Source: Candidatus Pelagibacter sp.
Lineage (GTDB): Bacteria > Pseudomonadota > Alphaproteobacteria > Pelagibacterales > Pelagibacteraceae
Assembly (NCBI GenBank): GCA_028222445.1
Contig: JAOISU010000007.1
Span: 1 to 30,835 of the forward strand
Length of the DNA stretch: 30,835 nucleotides
Direction: 5' to 3'
The notes under the pieces are model-generated. The model was not told the origin of the DNA. It was given only the letters and a program-made list of their open reading frames with translations, and made no database searches. A program made the position numbers and the translations under genes. Position 1 is the first letter of the stretch; the number at the start of each line of letters is the position of its first letter. This document shows positions 1 to 8,295 of this stretch, in pieces.

Positions 1-1222
1 CCATAAATAATAAAAAGGGTATTAAAAATGGAGCTATTAGTTTGTGATAAAATGGAGGTCCTACAGAAATTTTTTCTGATGAAATAACATCTAAAAAAAT
101 TGGATAAACTGTACCTATTAAAACAACAGACAAAAAGTACATCAAAAACCAATTATTTATTAAAATGGATGTTTCTCTACTAAGCCAAAAAAAATTATTT
201 TGATTACCATTATTATCTTTATGAAAAATAAAAAATATACCCAAAGATAAAATTATTAAAACAAACAAGAAGATTAATATAAAAATTCCCCTTGCTGGGT
301 CGTTTGCAAAAGTATGCACAGAATTTAGTAAGCCAGATCTGACTAAAAATGTTCCACACATACTTAAGGTGAATGTTGTAATAGATAACACAACTACCCA
401 TGATGTTAATGTGGCTCTTCTTTCTAATACCGTAATACAATGTAGAAGAGCTGTTAACGATAACCAGGGCATTAAAGAAACATTCTCAACAGGGTCCCAA
501 AACCAAAAACCTCCCCAGCCTAATTCATAATAAGCCCAAATTGAACCCAACATAATTCCTAATGATAAAAAAATCCAAGATATTAAAACCCATTTTTTTA
601 TGTGCTGTGCCCATTCTTTAGAAATATAATTTTGAGCAACTGCTGCCAGTGAGGCTGAAAATATTATAGAGGCACCAACATATCCTAAGTATAAAATTGG
701 AGGATGTATTGCTAATGCCGGATCTTGCAATATTGGATTAAGACCAAGGCCTTCTTTAGGAATTGGAAATAAATAATTAAACGGATTTGAGGTAGTTAAT
801 ACAAATAAAAAAAATCCAATAATTATAATTTGCTGAAATAGTAAAGTTAATATTCTATATTTTTTTGGTTGTGAATTTGATTTTAGTAAAAATAGAAAAA
901 TAAATAAAATTAAAACTAATAACCATAATAACAAACTACCTTCATGATTACCCCAGGTTCCAGAAATTTTATAAAATAATGGTTTGGTTGTATGTGAGTT
1001 ATTAAAAACTGTCTCATTGCTAAAATCTGAATTTATAAAAGATAAAATTAAACTAAAAAAACTTACAATCACAAAAGTTAACTGAAGGAAAGTTAAGATT
1101 ATTATGTTTGCATTAAGTTTTTTATTAACTTTATTAAAGTCTTGGATGGCTATTGTGCAGAGTAAAAATGAAAATAACAATCCAAGTATTAACGAATAAT
1201 AACCTATTTGATTAGCAAGCAA
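1..1222 (-). CDS. ccmF: CcmF, cytochrome c heme lyase subunit (3' part outside window)
   Basis: About 407 codons are visible and the C-terminus lies beyond the left edge. The translation is a polytopic membrane protein. It carries GTWGNHEGS (Trp near residue 90) and the heme-handling tryptophan-rich motif WGGFWFWDPVEN (first Trp near residue 236), which define the CcmF/CycK family. Family knowledge: CcmF works with CcmH to attach heme from holo-CcmE to apocytochrome c on the periplasmic side. I chose the TTG at 1222 because it follows an AGGAG (1232-1236) at good spacing and gives the expected N-terminus LLANQIGYYSL; it lies 1 base after the ccmE stop. It is last of four co-oriented genes, ccmCDEF. 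Confidence 0.95.
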   Translation of the reverse strand, partial: MLANQIGYYSLILGLLFSFLLCTIAIQDFNKVNKKLNANIIILTFLQLTFVIVSFFSLILSFINSDFSNETVFNNSHTTKPLFYKISGTWGNHEGSLLLWLLVLILFIFLFLLKSNSQPKKYRILTLLFQQIIIIGFFLFVLTTSNPFNYLFPIPKEGLGLNPILQDPALAIHPPILYLGYVGASIIFSASLAAVAQNYISKEWAQHIKKWVLISWIFLSLGIMLGSIWAYYELGWGGFWFWDPVENVSLMPWLSLTALLHCITVLERRATLTSWVVVLSITTFTLSMCGTFLVRSGLLNSVHTFANDPARGIFILIFLFVLIILSLGIFFIFHKDNNGNQNNFFWLSRETSILINNWFLMYFLSVVLIGTVYPIFLDVISSEKISVGPPFYHKLIAPFLIPFLLFM

Positions 1223-1223
1223 T

Positions 1224-1643
1224 TTATTTAACTCCTAAAGCTTCTTTGACTTCTGGTGGCATATAATTCTCATCATGTTTTGCCAAAATTTTTGTTGCAG
1301 AAAAATAATTTTTGTCTTTTAAAAAACCCTCAGCAACTACTCCTTTTCCTTCAGCAAATAAATTTGGTACGGCACCAGAATAAGTAACGTTAATTTCATT
1401 TTTAAAATCAGTAATGATAAAATTAACTTCATTAGAATTGATAACTACAGATTTTTCTTTAACCATACCCCCTACTCTTATCTTTTTGCTCTCTATTTCT
1501 ATTAGAGAATTTATTTCTGATGGAGATTGAAAATATATAACGTTCTCTTTTAATGATTGTAGAATTAGAAAAACAGTTAAAATTACAGTTGCTAGAAGCA
1601 ATACTAAGAATAAAAATCGTAATTTAACCTTTTTACCATACAT
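1224..1643 (-). CDS. ccmE: CcmE, periplasmic heme chaperone
   Basis: 139 residues, normal for the family. There is one N-terminal membrane anchor (about residues 8-28), then a beta-rich OB-fold domain. The heme-binding signature HDENY is near the C-terminus, with the covalent heme-binding His at 123 and Tyr at 127. In the known pathway CcmC loads heme onto this His, and CcmE carries it to CcmF/CcmH. The gene sits between ccmD and ccmF; its stop is 1 base from the proposed ccmF start. No truncation is visible. The ATG start leaves the usual short basic segment (YGKKVKLR) ahead of the membrane helix. Confidence 0.96.
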   Translation of the reverse strand: MYGKKVKLRFLFLVLLLATVILTVFLILQSLKENVIYFQSPSEINSLIEIESKKIRVGGMVKEKSVVINSNEVNFIITDFKNEINVTYSGAVPNLFAEGKGVVAEGFLKDKNYFSATKILAKHDENYMPPEVKEALGVK

Positions 1644-1653
1644 GGTTTATTAG

Positions 1654-1881
1654 TTAAATATTTGATATATTGGATAATATTTCGTTATTGATAGTTTGTT
1701 GTTTAGCAGCTTTAGCTTTTTCAATACTTAGGGAACCAAACTTATTTGCAAATCTTTTTTGTTCTTTTGAAAGTTGCAATTTGATCACAAAATATAAAGT
1801 TGTAAAACTAGTCAATGTAAATGCAAATGCTGACCATACATAAGCTCCGTACCCATTCATTGAAATTATTTCTATTATCAT
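1654..1881 (-). CDS. ccmD: CcmD, small heme exporter subunit
   Basis: 75 residues. The GYGAYVWSAFAFT segment and the single transmembrane helix (about residues 13-35), followed by a charged tail, are typical of CcmD. Family knowledge: CcmD stabilises the CcmABC complex and helps release holo-CcmE. The ATG at 1881 overlaps the ccmC stop as ATGA, suggesting translational coupling. A second ATG at 1860 (MNGYGAYV) would give a start closer to many family members, so the exact N-terminus is uncertain. Identification relies on position between ccmC and ccmE as well as the short motif. Confidence 0.88.
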   Translation of the reverse strand: MIIEIISMNGYGAYVWSAFAFTLTSFTTLYFVIKLQLSKEQKRFANKFGSLSIEKAKAAKQQTINNEILSNISNI

Positions 1882-2588
1882 AATCTATCTAATCCTTTAT
1901 TTTTAAGTTTTATCAGTTCCGTATTATATTTCATCAAAAAAATGAGTAATGAAAAAAGAGCAAATGCCGCAGTCATTAAGCCTAATGGTATTAGCATTGA
2001 TGAGTGAATTGCTGTGTTAGTTGTTATGATATTTATTGATGCCGGTTGATGGAGTGTATTCCACCAATCAACTGAATATTTAATAACTGGAACATTAACT
2101 ACTCCTATGATTGCAATTATAGAAGTTATTTTAACTACTTCTTCTTTGTCCTCATATATCCTCCATGCCAATAAATACATTCCATAAAATAAAGCTAACA
2201 CTAGCATAGATGTTATTCTTGCATCCCATGCCCACCAAGTTCCCCATGTTGGTTTGCCCCAAATAGAACCAGTAACTAATGCTACAATATTAAAAACAAA
2301 GCCTGATGGTGCCAAGCTTTTTGCAATTAATGCAAAATTCTTATTTTTAAAAATAAAGCTTCCAATAGATAATAAAGTTAAACTTGAAAATATTCCAAGT
2401 GATATCCATGCTGCAGGGACATGTACATACATAATTCTTACAGAGTCACTTTGTTTATAATCTTCGGGTGAAAGAATGAGTGCTTCTATTAAGCCAATTG
2501 TTAAAACAACGATAAATAGAAATAGAACATATTTTGGTGCCTTCGAAGTTATTGCAAAAATCTTATTAGGTTCAAAATATCTAAACAT
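1878..2588 (-). CDS. ccmC: CcmC, heme delivery protein to CcmE
   Basis: 236 residues with six predicted membrane helices. The tryptophan-rich loop WGTWWAWDAR (about residues 115-124) is the family hallmark, and His56 (YVHVPAAW) and His180 (LHQPAS) match the two axial heme ligands of CcmC. Function from family knowledge: binds heme at the outer face of the membrane and passes it to CcmE together with CcmD. It is the first gene of ccmCDEF. ccmA and ccmB, the ABC transporter partners, are not next to it here. A sigma70-like promoter candidate lies at 2622-2650. Confidence 0.96.
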   Translation of the reverse strand: MFRYFEPNKIFAITSKAPKYVLFLFIVVLTIGLIEALILSPEDYKQSDSVRIMYVHVPAAWISLGIFSSLTLLSIGSFIFKNKNFALIAKSLAPSGFVFNIVALVTGSIWGKPTWGTWWAWDARITSMLVLALFYGMYLLAWRIYEDKEEVVKITSIIAIIGVVNVPVIKYSVDWWNTLHQPASINIITTNTAIHSSMLIPLGLMTAAFALFSLLIFLMKYNTELIKLKNKGLDRL

Positions 2589-2621
2589 TTTAAAATTATA
2601 TATTAAAAGAAGTTAAATTAA

Positions 2622-2650
2622 TTCTTATTTGGAAAAGTTAATCTGATCAA
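2622..2650 (-). promoter_or_regulatory. Candidate sigma70-type promoter for ccmCDEF
   Basis: On the minus strand TTGATC (2650-2645) and TAAGAA (2627-2622) are separated by exactly 17 bases, matching -35/-10 spacing, and would give a 5' leader of roughly 25-30 bases before the ccmC ATG. The -35 hexamer lies inside the outer arm of the inverted repeat at 2643-2706. The prediction rests only on hexamer similarity and spacing in A+T-rich DNA, where chance matches are common. Confidence 0.4.
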
Positions 2651-2706
2651 GAGTGATGAGGGAGATAATGATTACTAAGAGGTATTAGTATAACACTCTT
2701 GACCAG
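2643..2706. repeat. Inverted repeat with nested hairpin, hspQ-ccmC gap
   Basis: The arms CTGATCAAGAGTG (2643-2655) and CACTCTTGACCAG (2694-2706) are complementary at 12 of 13 positions. Read as minus-strand RNA the odd pair becomes G-U, giving a continuous 13-bp stem. Inside is a perfect 6-bp hairpin, TACTAA (2673-2678) with TTAGTA (2685-2690) and a 6-base loop. There is no T-run, so it is not an obvious terminator. The whole 182-base gap 2589-2770 has no convincing ORF. Its hspQ-proximal part holds another short hairpin (CTCAA...TTGAG, about 2726-2749). Role unknown: structured leader or 3'UTR RNA, or an operator. Confidence 0.7.
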
Positions 2707-2770
2707 AATATAGTTTAATATAGGCTCAATCTGTGTCTGAGGTTTGAGTAAAATGTGTTAAAAAAAAGAT

Positions 2771-3091
2771 TTAATTAGATGGCTTAAAGTAACTAGAGCC
2801 CTTTTTTCCTGAAAATATCTCTTCGATTAATGGATGTTTAATTGGATCCTCTGAATCATCCATAAGTAGATTTTGTTCTGATACATAGGCTTCGTAGGTA
2901 ATCTCATCATTTTCAGCTAGTAAATGATAAAAGGGTTGATCTTTTCTTGGACGTACATTCTTAGGAATTGACTGATACCATTCTTCAGAGTTATTAAACT
3001 CAAAATCAACATCGTAAATTACACCTCTAAACTCAAAGTGTTTGTGTTTAACAATATCACCTATTGAAAATTTTGCTTTTTGAATTGCCAT
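2771..3091 (-). CDS. hspQ: HspQ (YccV-like) heat shock protein
   Basis: 106 residues, the usual length. The sequence KFSIGDIVKHKHFEFRGVIYDVD, interrupted here by no gap, leads into DQPFYHLLAEND and YVSEQNL, the conserved blocks of the YccV/HspQ domain. Described family roles are binding to hemimethylated DNA and, in enterobacteria, promoting Lon-dependent proteolysis; which applies here cannot be told. ATG start at 3091. It is divergent from yciB (70-base gap without a clear Shine-Dalgarno site) and lies upstream of ccmC on the same strand, separated by the structured gap at 2589-2770. Confidence 0.93.
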   Translation of the reverse strand: MAIQKAKFSIGDIVKHKHFEFRGVIYDVDFEFNNSEEWYQSIPKNVRPRKDQPFYHLLAENDEITYEAYVSEQNLLMDDSEDPIKHPLIEEIFSGKKGSSYFKPSN

Positions 3092-3161
3092 TATTATTAA
3101 TATGGGGGTTTAAAAACAAAAATCAATAAAAAAAATATAATTGTTTTTTTATTATGTTAAT

Positions 3162-3722
3162 ATGTCTCAAGTGAATAAATCTTTTCTTAAATTTGCAACA
3201 GACTTTGGGCCTTTAGCTATATTTTTTTTCTATTATTATAATAATGATAAGAATTTATCAGTTGCCATACCACCACTTATAGTTGCAACTCTAGTTGCAT
3301 TAGCAGTTGTTTGGGTTTTTGAAAAAAAAATACCCATGATGCCTTTGTTGAGTGGTATTTTAATTACACTCTTTGGTGGTCTTACCATTTATTTTAATGA
3401 TCCAATTTTTGTTTACATAAAACCAACAATTATAAATATTTTATTTGCTCTTGGTTTGTTTTTTGGAAAATACTTTACAAAAGAACCTGTACTTAAGAAA
3501 ATTATGGGTAAATCAATTTCTTTAACTGATATTGGTTGGGAAATTTTAAACAAAAGATGGATGTATTTTTTCTTTGGTCTTGCATTGTTAAATGAATATA
3601 TTTGGAGAACACAAACTGAAGAGTTTTGGGTTAATTTTAAGGTTTGGGGAATGCTACCAATAACTATTATTTTTACGGCCTTTCAAATATCTATAATTAA
3701 GAAGCATAAGCTTGATGAATAG
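3162..3722 (+). CDS. yciB: YciB/IspZ family inner membrane septation protein A
   Basis: Polytopic membrane protein of 186 residues with five or six hydrophobic helices. Blocks KFATDFGPLAIFFF, the repeated short hydrophobic hairpins, KRWMYFFFGLALLNEYIWR and the final KVWGMLPI segment are characteristic of YciB (septation protein A). Family knowledge: an inner membrane protein implicated in envelope integrity and division. I prefer the ATG at 3162 (MSQVNKSFLK), since the upstream TTG at 3141 would add seven hydrophobic residues absent from relatives. Its stop overlaps the following DUF2794 start. Confidence 0.92.
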   Translation: MSQVNKSFLKFATDFGPLAIFFFYYYNNDKNLSVAIPPLIVATLVALAVVWVFEKKIPMMPLLSGILITLFGGLTIYFNDPIFVYIKPTIINILFALGLFFGKYFTKEPVLKKIMGKSISLTDIGWEILNKRWMYFFFGLALLNEYIWRTQTEEFWVNFKVWGMLPITIIFTAFQISIIKKHKLDE

Positions 3723-4059
3723 AAACTTAAAATTAGTCATCAACAATCCTCATAATCAGATTACTGAGAAACAATTTTTTGAAAAGAATGAGCTTAAAGT
3801 TATTTTAGATTTATATGCCAAAATGGTCTCAGCAGGAACTTGGAAAGATTATGGTTTAAATATTTCAAGCAGACAAGTAAGTTTCAGTGTTTTTAAAAAT
3901 GCCACCGAAAATGCTTTATACAAAATTTGTAAAAATTTTAAACCTAACAGTAAAAATCTGAAATATTTAATCACTGACTCTAATGGGAAAATTTTAAAAA
4001 ATTCCTTTGATCTAGAAATATTACTTAAAAATACTAATTGGAAAAATCTTAAAAAGTAA
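3715..4059 (+). CDS. DUF2794 family protein
   Basis: 114 residues. The segment FEKNELKVILDLYAKMVSAG, then WKDYGL, FSVFKNATENALYKI, and a C-terminal DSNGKILKNSFDLEILLK strand-helix match the alphaproteobacterial DUF2794 family as I remember it. No function is established. No signal peptide or membrane helix is seen, so it is probably cytoplasmic. The ATG at 3715 overlaps the yciB stop by 8 bases (a TTG at 3712 is the alternative), suggesting co-translation. It meets the BI-1 gene tail-to-tail with only 3 bases between the stops. Confidence 0.85.
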   Translation: MNRNLKLVINNPHNQITEKQFFEKNELKVILDLYAKMVSAGTWKDYGLNISSRQVSFSVFKNATENALYKICKNFKPNSKNLKYLITDSNGKILKNSFDLEILLKNTNWKNLKK

Positions 4060-4062
4060 AAA

Positions 4063-4824
4063 CTATCTTCTTTGTCCAAATAATCTCAGTAACATTATAA
4101 ATAAATTTATAAAGTCTAAGTATAGAGTTAAGGCGCCCATCACAGCTTTTTTACCCATTAACTCTCCTGTATCACTTGAAACAAACATGTTTTTAATTTT
4201 TTGGGTATCATAAGCAGTAAGTCCCACAAAAATTAAAACACCTAAGATTGAAATAACAAAATCCATCATGGAAGATTTCATAAACATATTAACAACTGAT
4301 GCCACAATAATACCAATTAATCCCATCATTAAAAATGATCCTAGTTTTGTAAGGTCTCTTTTAGTTGTGTAGCCGTAAATACTCATTGCTCCAAAAGTAA
4401 TTGAAGTAATAAAGAAAACTCTAGTAATACTCGCTCCTGTATAAACTAGAAATATTGAAGATAAAGAAAGACCCATCAATGAGGCAAAAACCCAAAAAGT
4501 TGTTTGGGCACTTGCAGCCGACATTTTGTTAATTCTAGCACTCATATAAAAAACAACTCCAAGAGGAGCTAACATTACAACCCATTTAAAACCTGATAAA
4601 AAAATTTTATTTCCCAAACTTGTTAAAGCAACAATTGATCCATTCGCGTCTGTTACTACTGAAAGTTTAAAAAATATTAAAGAAACTAATCCAGTTAATA
4701 AAATACCAGATGCCATGTAGTTATAGACTTTTAACATGTAGGCTCTTAGGCCCTCATCCATTACTACTGTTGATTGTTGAGCTTCTTTTACTTTATTTAG
4801 TATATTTTGTTTATTGAATTCCAT
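4063..4824 (-). CDS. Bax inhibitor-1/YccA family membrane protein
   Basis: 253 residues with seven predicted membrane helices after an N-terminal cytoplasmic stretch of about 25 residues. VYNYMASGILLTGLVSLI, FWVFASLMGLSLSSIFLVYTG, and the C-terminal ALTLYLDFINLFIMLLRLFG are hallmark blocks of the BI-1/YccA/YbhL family, including the Asp pair region TAYDTQKIKNMF associated with a pH-sensitive calcium leak in the BsYetJ homologue. Bacterial relatives bind FtsH or leak calcium; the role here is unproven. ATG start, 60 bases divergent from the aldo/keto reductase gene. Confidence 0.93.
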   Translation of the reverse strand: MEFNKQNILNKVKEAQQSTVVMDEGLRAYMLKVYNYMASGILLTGLVSLIFFKLSVVTDANGSIVALTSLGNKIFLSGFKWVVMLAPLGVVFYMSARINKMSAASAQTTFWVFASLMGLSLSSIFLVYTGASITRVFFITSITFGAMSIYGYTTKRDLTKLGSFLMMGLIGIIVASVVNMFMKSSMMDFVISILGVLIFVGLTAYDTQKIKNMFVSSDTGELMGKKAVMGALTLYLDFINLFIMLLRLFGQRR

Positions 4825-4884
4825 ACCGTATATATAAAGGCTTTTACTATTATTTCAAGATACCTTATTAAGGATTAAATTAAT

Positions 4885-5922
4885 ATGAACTACAAAAAAC
4901 TAGGAAATACTGATTTAAAGGTTAGCACAATTTGTCTAGGGACAATGACTTGGGGAGAGCAAAATACTCAGGAAGAAGGTTTTGAGCAGATGGATTATGC
5001 ATTAGATCAAGGAGTAAATTTTTGGGATACGGCAGAGCTTTATTCGGTTCCACCAAAAGAAGAAACCTACGGTCATACAGAAATTATAATTGGTAACTGG
5101 TTTAAAAAAACAAACAAAAGAGACAAAGTCATTTTAGCAACTAAAGTTGCTGGTCCTATGCGAGCCTACTTAAGAGGAGGTGGTAATAATTATGGAATAA
5201 AAAAAATGACTGAAGCTGTTAACGATAGCTTAAAAAGATTACAAACTGATTATATTGATCTCTATCAGCTACATTGGCCTGAGAGAAATACCAATATGTT
5301 TGGAAGATTGGGCTATGAACACAAAGATAATGGTGAATGGAATAAATTTGAAGATGTCTTAGGCAATTTACAAAAGTTTGTAGATGCGGGGAAAATTAGA
5401 GAAATTGGTTTATCTAATGAAACACCATGGGGTGTAACAAAATTTTTAGAGCTAGCAAAAGAAAAAGGTCTTCCAAGAATGATGTCTGTTCAAAACCCTT
5501 ACAATTTATTAAATAGAACTTATGAGGTTGGACTTGCTGAGATTTCAATAAGAGATGAAATTGGTCTATTAGCTTATTCTCCACTAGCAAGTGGATACTT
5601 AACTGGAAAGTACAGAAACAACCAATTGCCAAAAAACTCTAGAATTGAAAGAGATGGTAATTTTTGGACTCGATATGAAAAACCAAATACAAAAAAAGCA
5701 GTTGATGCGTACTATGAAATTTCAAAAAAACATAACCTAAACTTAACTCAAATGTCACTTAAATTTTGTGAAATACAACCTTTTATGACAAGTGTAATTA
5801 TTGGGGCAACAACCATGGAGCAGTTGAAAACTGATATAGAAAGTGTAAATATAAATTTAACTGATGAAGTAATTAAAGAAATAAATGAAATACAAACTAT
5901 TTACCCTAACCCATGTCCATAA
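4885..5922 (+). CDS. tas: Tas-type NADP(H)-dependent aldo/keto reductase
   Basis: 345 residues, a complete TIM-barrel aldo/keto reductase. The catalytic tetrad is visible: Asp48 and Tyr53 (FWDTAELY), Lys87 (LATKVAG) and His130 (LYQLHWPE). The cofactor region near the C-terminus reads VIIGATTMEQL. The N-terminus MNYKKLGNTDLKVSTICLGTM and the insertion YSVPPKEETYGHTE are typical of the E. coli Tas subgroup. Physiological substrate unknown. Its last ten bases overlap the start of the IalB-like gene, so the two are probably co-translated. Confidence 0.9.
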   Translation: MNYKKLGNTDLKVSTICLGTMTWGEQNTQEEGFEQMDYALDQGVNFWDTAELYSVPPKEETYGHTEIIIGNWFKKTNKRDKVILATKVAGPMRAYLRGGGNNYGIKKMTEAVNDSLKRLQTDYIDLYQLHWPERNTNMFGRLGYEHKDNGEWNKFEDVLGNLQKFVDAGKIREIGLSNETPWGVTKFLELAKEKGLPRMMSVQNPYNLLNRTYEVGLAEISIRDEIGLLAYSPLASGYLTGKYRNNQLPKNSRIERDGNFWTRYEKPNTKKAVDAYYEISKKHNLNLTQMSLKFCEIQPFMTSVIIGATTMEQLKTDIESVNINLTDEVIKEINEIQTIYPNPCP

Positions 5923-6425
5923 TTAAAAATTTTATAATCATAATCTTTGTTGCTACTTTTATCAGTCAAGTTAATGCTGAAGAAGTAAAAAAAATGGGTA
6001 CACATAAAGATTGGGAAACATATGTAATAAACTCGGACACAGGTAAAGTGTGTTTTGCTCAATCTAAGCCTGTTCTCCAATCACCTAAGGCGAACCCTAG
6101 AGAAGCACGATTATTTATTAGTTTTAGACCCGGAGAAAAAATAACCAATGAGATAAGTGTTACTGGTGGCTATGAATTTAATAATAAAAATACGGTAACA
6201 GCAACTTCAGGAAAAAATATATATAAATTTGATCTTATTCAAGAAGGATTTGCTTGGATGTCAGACCAAGATAATAAATTAGAAAAAAAAATGATCAAAA
6301 CAATGAAAAGAGGATCTAGGATAATGATTACAGGTTATACTCAGAATGGATCTTCAACTATTGATCATTATTCACTATTGGGTTTCACAAAGGCATACGA
6401 TGCTACTATAGCAAATTGCAGCTAA
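5913..6425 (+). CDS. IalB-like (invasion-associated locus B) periplasmic protein
   Basis: 170 residues with a clear signal peptide (hydrophobic residues 5-17, likely cleavage after QVNA at 22). The mature part has WETYVI, KVCFAQSKP, ARLFISFRPGEK and the final ATIANCS. Cys47 and Cys169 flank the domain and could form the disulfide common in IalB proteins. IalB was named for Bartonella invasion, but the family is widespread in free-living alphaproteobacteria, so no virulence role is implied. ATG at 5913 overlaps the end of tas, and argG follows 4 bases later. Confidence 0.85.
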   Translation: MSIIKNFIIIIFVATFISQVNAEEVKKMGTHKDWETYVINSDTGKVCFAQSKPVLQSPKANPREARLFISFRPGEKITNEISVTGGYEFNNKNTVTATSGKNIYKFDLIQEGFAWMSDQDNKLEKKMIKTMKRGSRIMITGYTQNGSSTIDHYSLLGFTKAYDATIANCS

Positions 6426-6429
6426 GTAG

Positions 6430-7617
6430 ATGAAACCTAAAAAAAAAATTGTACTCGCATATTCTGGTGGGCTAGACACATCTATTATATTAAAATGGCT
6501 TCAAGAAAACTATGACGCAGAGGTTATTTGTTATACCGCAGATATTGGGCAAGAAATTGATAGAAAAAAAATTATAAAAAATGCCAAAAGACTAGGTGTT
6601 AGAAATATCATTATTGAAGATTTAAAAGATATTTTTGTAAAAGATTATGTTTTTCCAATGATAAGAGGACATGCAATTTATGAAGGTGTTTATTTATTGG
6701 GTACATCAATTGCTCGACCTTTAATTGCAAAACGTCAAATTGCTGCTGCTAAAAAATTTAGAGCTTATGCTGTTTCACATGGATCAACTGGTAAAGGAAA
6801 TGACCAAGTAAGATTTGAATTGGGTTACCATTACTTTGGTACAAAAGTTAAAATTATTGCACCATGGAGAATTTGGAAATTAAATTCTAGAACAGATTTA
6901 ATTAAATATGCAAAAAAAAATAATATTCCAATTCCAACAGATAAAAAAGGTGCTCCTCCTTTTTCTATTGATGATAATTTATATCACACATCAACTGAAG
7001 GTAAGGTTTTAGAAAACCCAAAAAATTCAGCTCCTGAATTTCTTTTTCAAAGAACAGTGTCTCCTGAAAAAGCACCTAATAAACCTTCTTTTGTAACCAT
7101 AGGATTTAAAAATGGAGACCCTGCAACAATTAATGGTAAAAAATTATCACCTGGAAATTTGTTAAAAAAACTTAACGATGTTGCTGGCAAAAATGGAGTA
7201 GGTAGAGTTGATTTAGTTGAGAACAGATTTATTGGGATTAAATCTAGAGGTGTTTATGAAACGCCTGGTGGAACACTATTAATGTCAGCACATAGAGCAA
7301 TTGAGTCTGTTACTTTAGATAAAGAAACTATGCATAAAAAAGATGAGATTATGCCTAAATATGCAGAACTTATTTACAATGGTTATTGGTACTCAAAAGC
7401 AAGATTTAAACTTCAAAAAATTGTCGACCTTAAAAAGAATAAAGTTAATGGCTCTGTTAAGCTTAAATTATACAAAGGTAATATCACTATAATGTCTAGA
7501 CAGACAAAAAGTAATGCTTACTCAATGAAAAAAGTTTCTTTTGAAGAAAATAAAACCTTTAATAAATCAAACGTAGAAAGATTTATTAACTTTCATAAAC
7601 AAAAACTGCGTTCATAA
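6430..7617 (+). CDS. argG: Argininosuccinate synthase
   Basis: 395 residues, the standard length. The ATP pyrophosphatase P-loop AYSGGLDTSI is at residues 9-18. The family blocks CYTADIGQE, GTSIARPLIAK, SHGSTGKGNDQVRFE and SIDDNLYHTSTEG follow in order. It condenses citrulline and aspartate with ATP to argininosuccinate, the penultimate step of arginine synthesis, in the cytoplasm. argH and the other arg genes are not in this window. It lies in a tight co-directional run (4 bases from the gene on each side), so shared transcription with the IalB-like and DsbA-fold genes is likely. Confidence 0.98.
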   Translation: MKPKKKIVLAYSGGLDTSIILKWLQENYDAEVICYTADIGQEIDRKKIIKNAKRLGVRNIIIEDLKDIFVKDYVFPMIRGHAIYEGVYLLGTSIARPLIAKRQIAAAKKFRAYAVSHGSTGKGNDQVRFELGYHYFGTKVKIIAPWRIWKLNSRTDLIKYAKKNNIPIPTDKKGAPPFSIDDNLYHTSTEGKVLENPKNSAPEFLFQRTVSPEKAPNKPSFVTIGFKNGDPATINGKKLSPGNLLKKLNDVAGKNGVGRVDLVENRFIGIKSRGVYETPGGTLLMSAHRAIESVTLDKETMHKKDEIMPKYAELIYNGYWYSKARFKLQKIVDLKKNKVNGSVKLKLYKGNITIMSRQTKSNAYSMKKVSFEENKTFNKSNVERFINFHKQKLRS

Positions 7618-7621
7618 ATTA

Positions 7622-8239
7622 ATGAAAATAAAAGTATTTGCTGACACAATTTGTGGGTGGTGTTTTATTGGTCAGACAAGATTAAATAAAGCTTTAAAGG
7701 CCTTTCCTGAAACTAAGTTTGAGATAGAGCATGTTCCATTTCAACTAAATACCGACATGCCTAAAGAAGGAATTGAAAGAAACAAGTACTTAGAAATAAA
7801 GTTTGGGGGAAAAGAGTTTGCTCAACCAATGTATGATCGAATGACAGAAGAGGCCAAAAAAGAAAATCTTAATTTTAATCTAGATAAGATAAAGAAAACA
7901 CCCAATACTGTATTTTCTCACTTATTAATCAAATTAGCTGAACAATCTAATGTACACAACAAAATTAAAGAAAAAATATATCAATCATACTTTATTGAAG
8001 GTCTTGATATTGGAGATAAAGAAATCTTAATTAATATTGGAAAAGAATTTAATATTAATGGAGAAGCAATTAATGATTTTTTTAACTTAAAAAATATTGA
8101 AGAAGTTAATTCATATATTTCGGTCGCAAGAGAGAAAGAAATTCATGGAGTACCTTTCTTTGAAATAGGAAAAGATTTTATTTCAGGCGCCCAAAGCTCT
8201 ACAAATTTAGAAAGTGTAATAAAGTCCAATTTAAGCTAA
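7622..8239 (+). CDS. DsbA-family (FrnE-like) thioredoxin-fold oxidoreductase
   Basis: 205 residues with a single thioredoxin fold carrying a DsbA helical insertion. The redox motif CGWC (Cys11-Cys14) follows the first strand, and the cis-Pro loop GVPFFEI is near residue 180. FSHLLIKLAEQ in the helical domain matches the FrnE/2-hydroxychromene-2-carboxylate isomerase-like DsbA subgroup. No signal peptide is present, so a cytoplasmic disulfide or glutathione-linked role is more likely than periplasmic folding. Substrate unknown. A 56-base gap follows, with a weak AAAGG...CCTTT hairpin and T-run (8246-8271) that could end the transcript. Confidence 0.88.
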   Translation: MKIKVFADTICGWCFIGQTRLNKALKAFPETKFEIEHVPFQLNTDMPKEGIERNKYLEIKFGGKEFAQPMYDRMTEEAKKENLNFNLDKIKKTPNTVFSHLLIKLAEQSNVHNKIKEKIYQSYFIEGLDIGDKEILINIGKEFNINGEAINDFFNLKNIEEVNSYISVAREKEIHGVPFFEIGKDFISGAQSSTNLESVIKSNLS

Positions 8240-8295
8240 AAATTAAAGGACAATTTAACCTTTGTTTTTATCTAATAAAAATCTAATCTATCTTC

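Noticed and set aside
219..440. 73-residue minus-strand frame within the left end
   Set aside because: It lies in another frame of ccmF, whose motifs run unbroken through the region.
2254..2460. Plus-strand frame opposite ccmC
   Set aside because: It is antisense to the conserved CcmC core and has no recognisable protein features.
2643..2706. Inverted repeat as an intrinsic terminator for hspQ
   Set aside because: The stem is not followed by a T-run on either strand, so I kept it as an unassigned structure.
2589..2770. 6S RNA or SAM-type riboswitch in the hspQ-ccmC gap
   Set aside because: I could not fit the central bubble of 6S RNA or the pseudoknot core of SAM-II/SAM-V to the sequence.
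5913..6425. IalB-like gene as a virulence factor
   Set aside because: The family is common in free-living alphaproteobacteria and nothing nearby supports host invasion.
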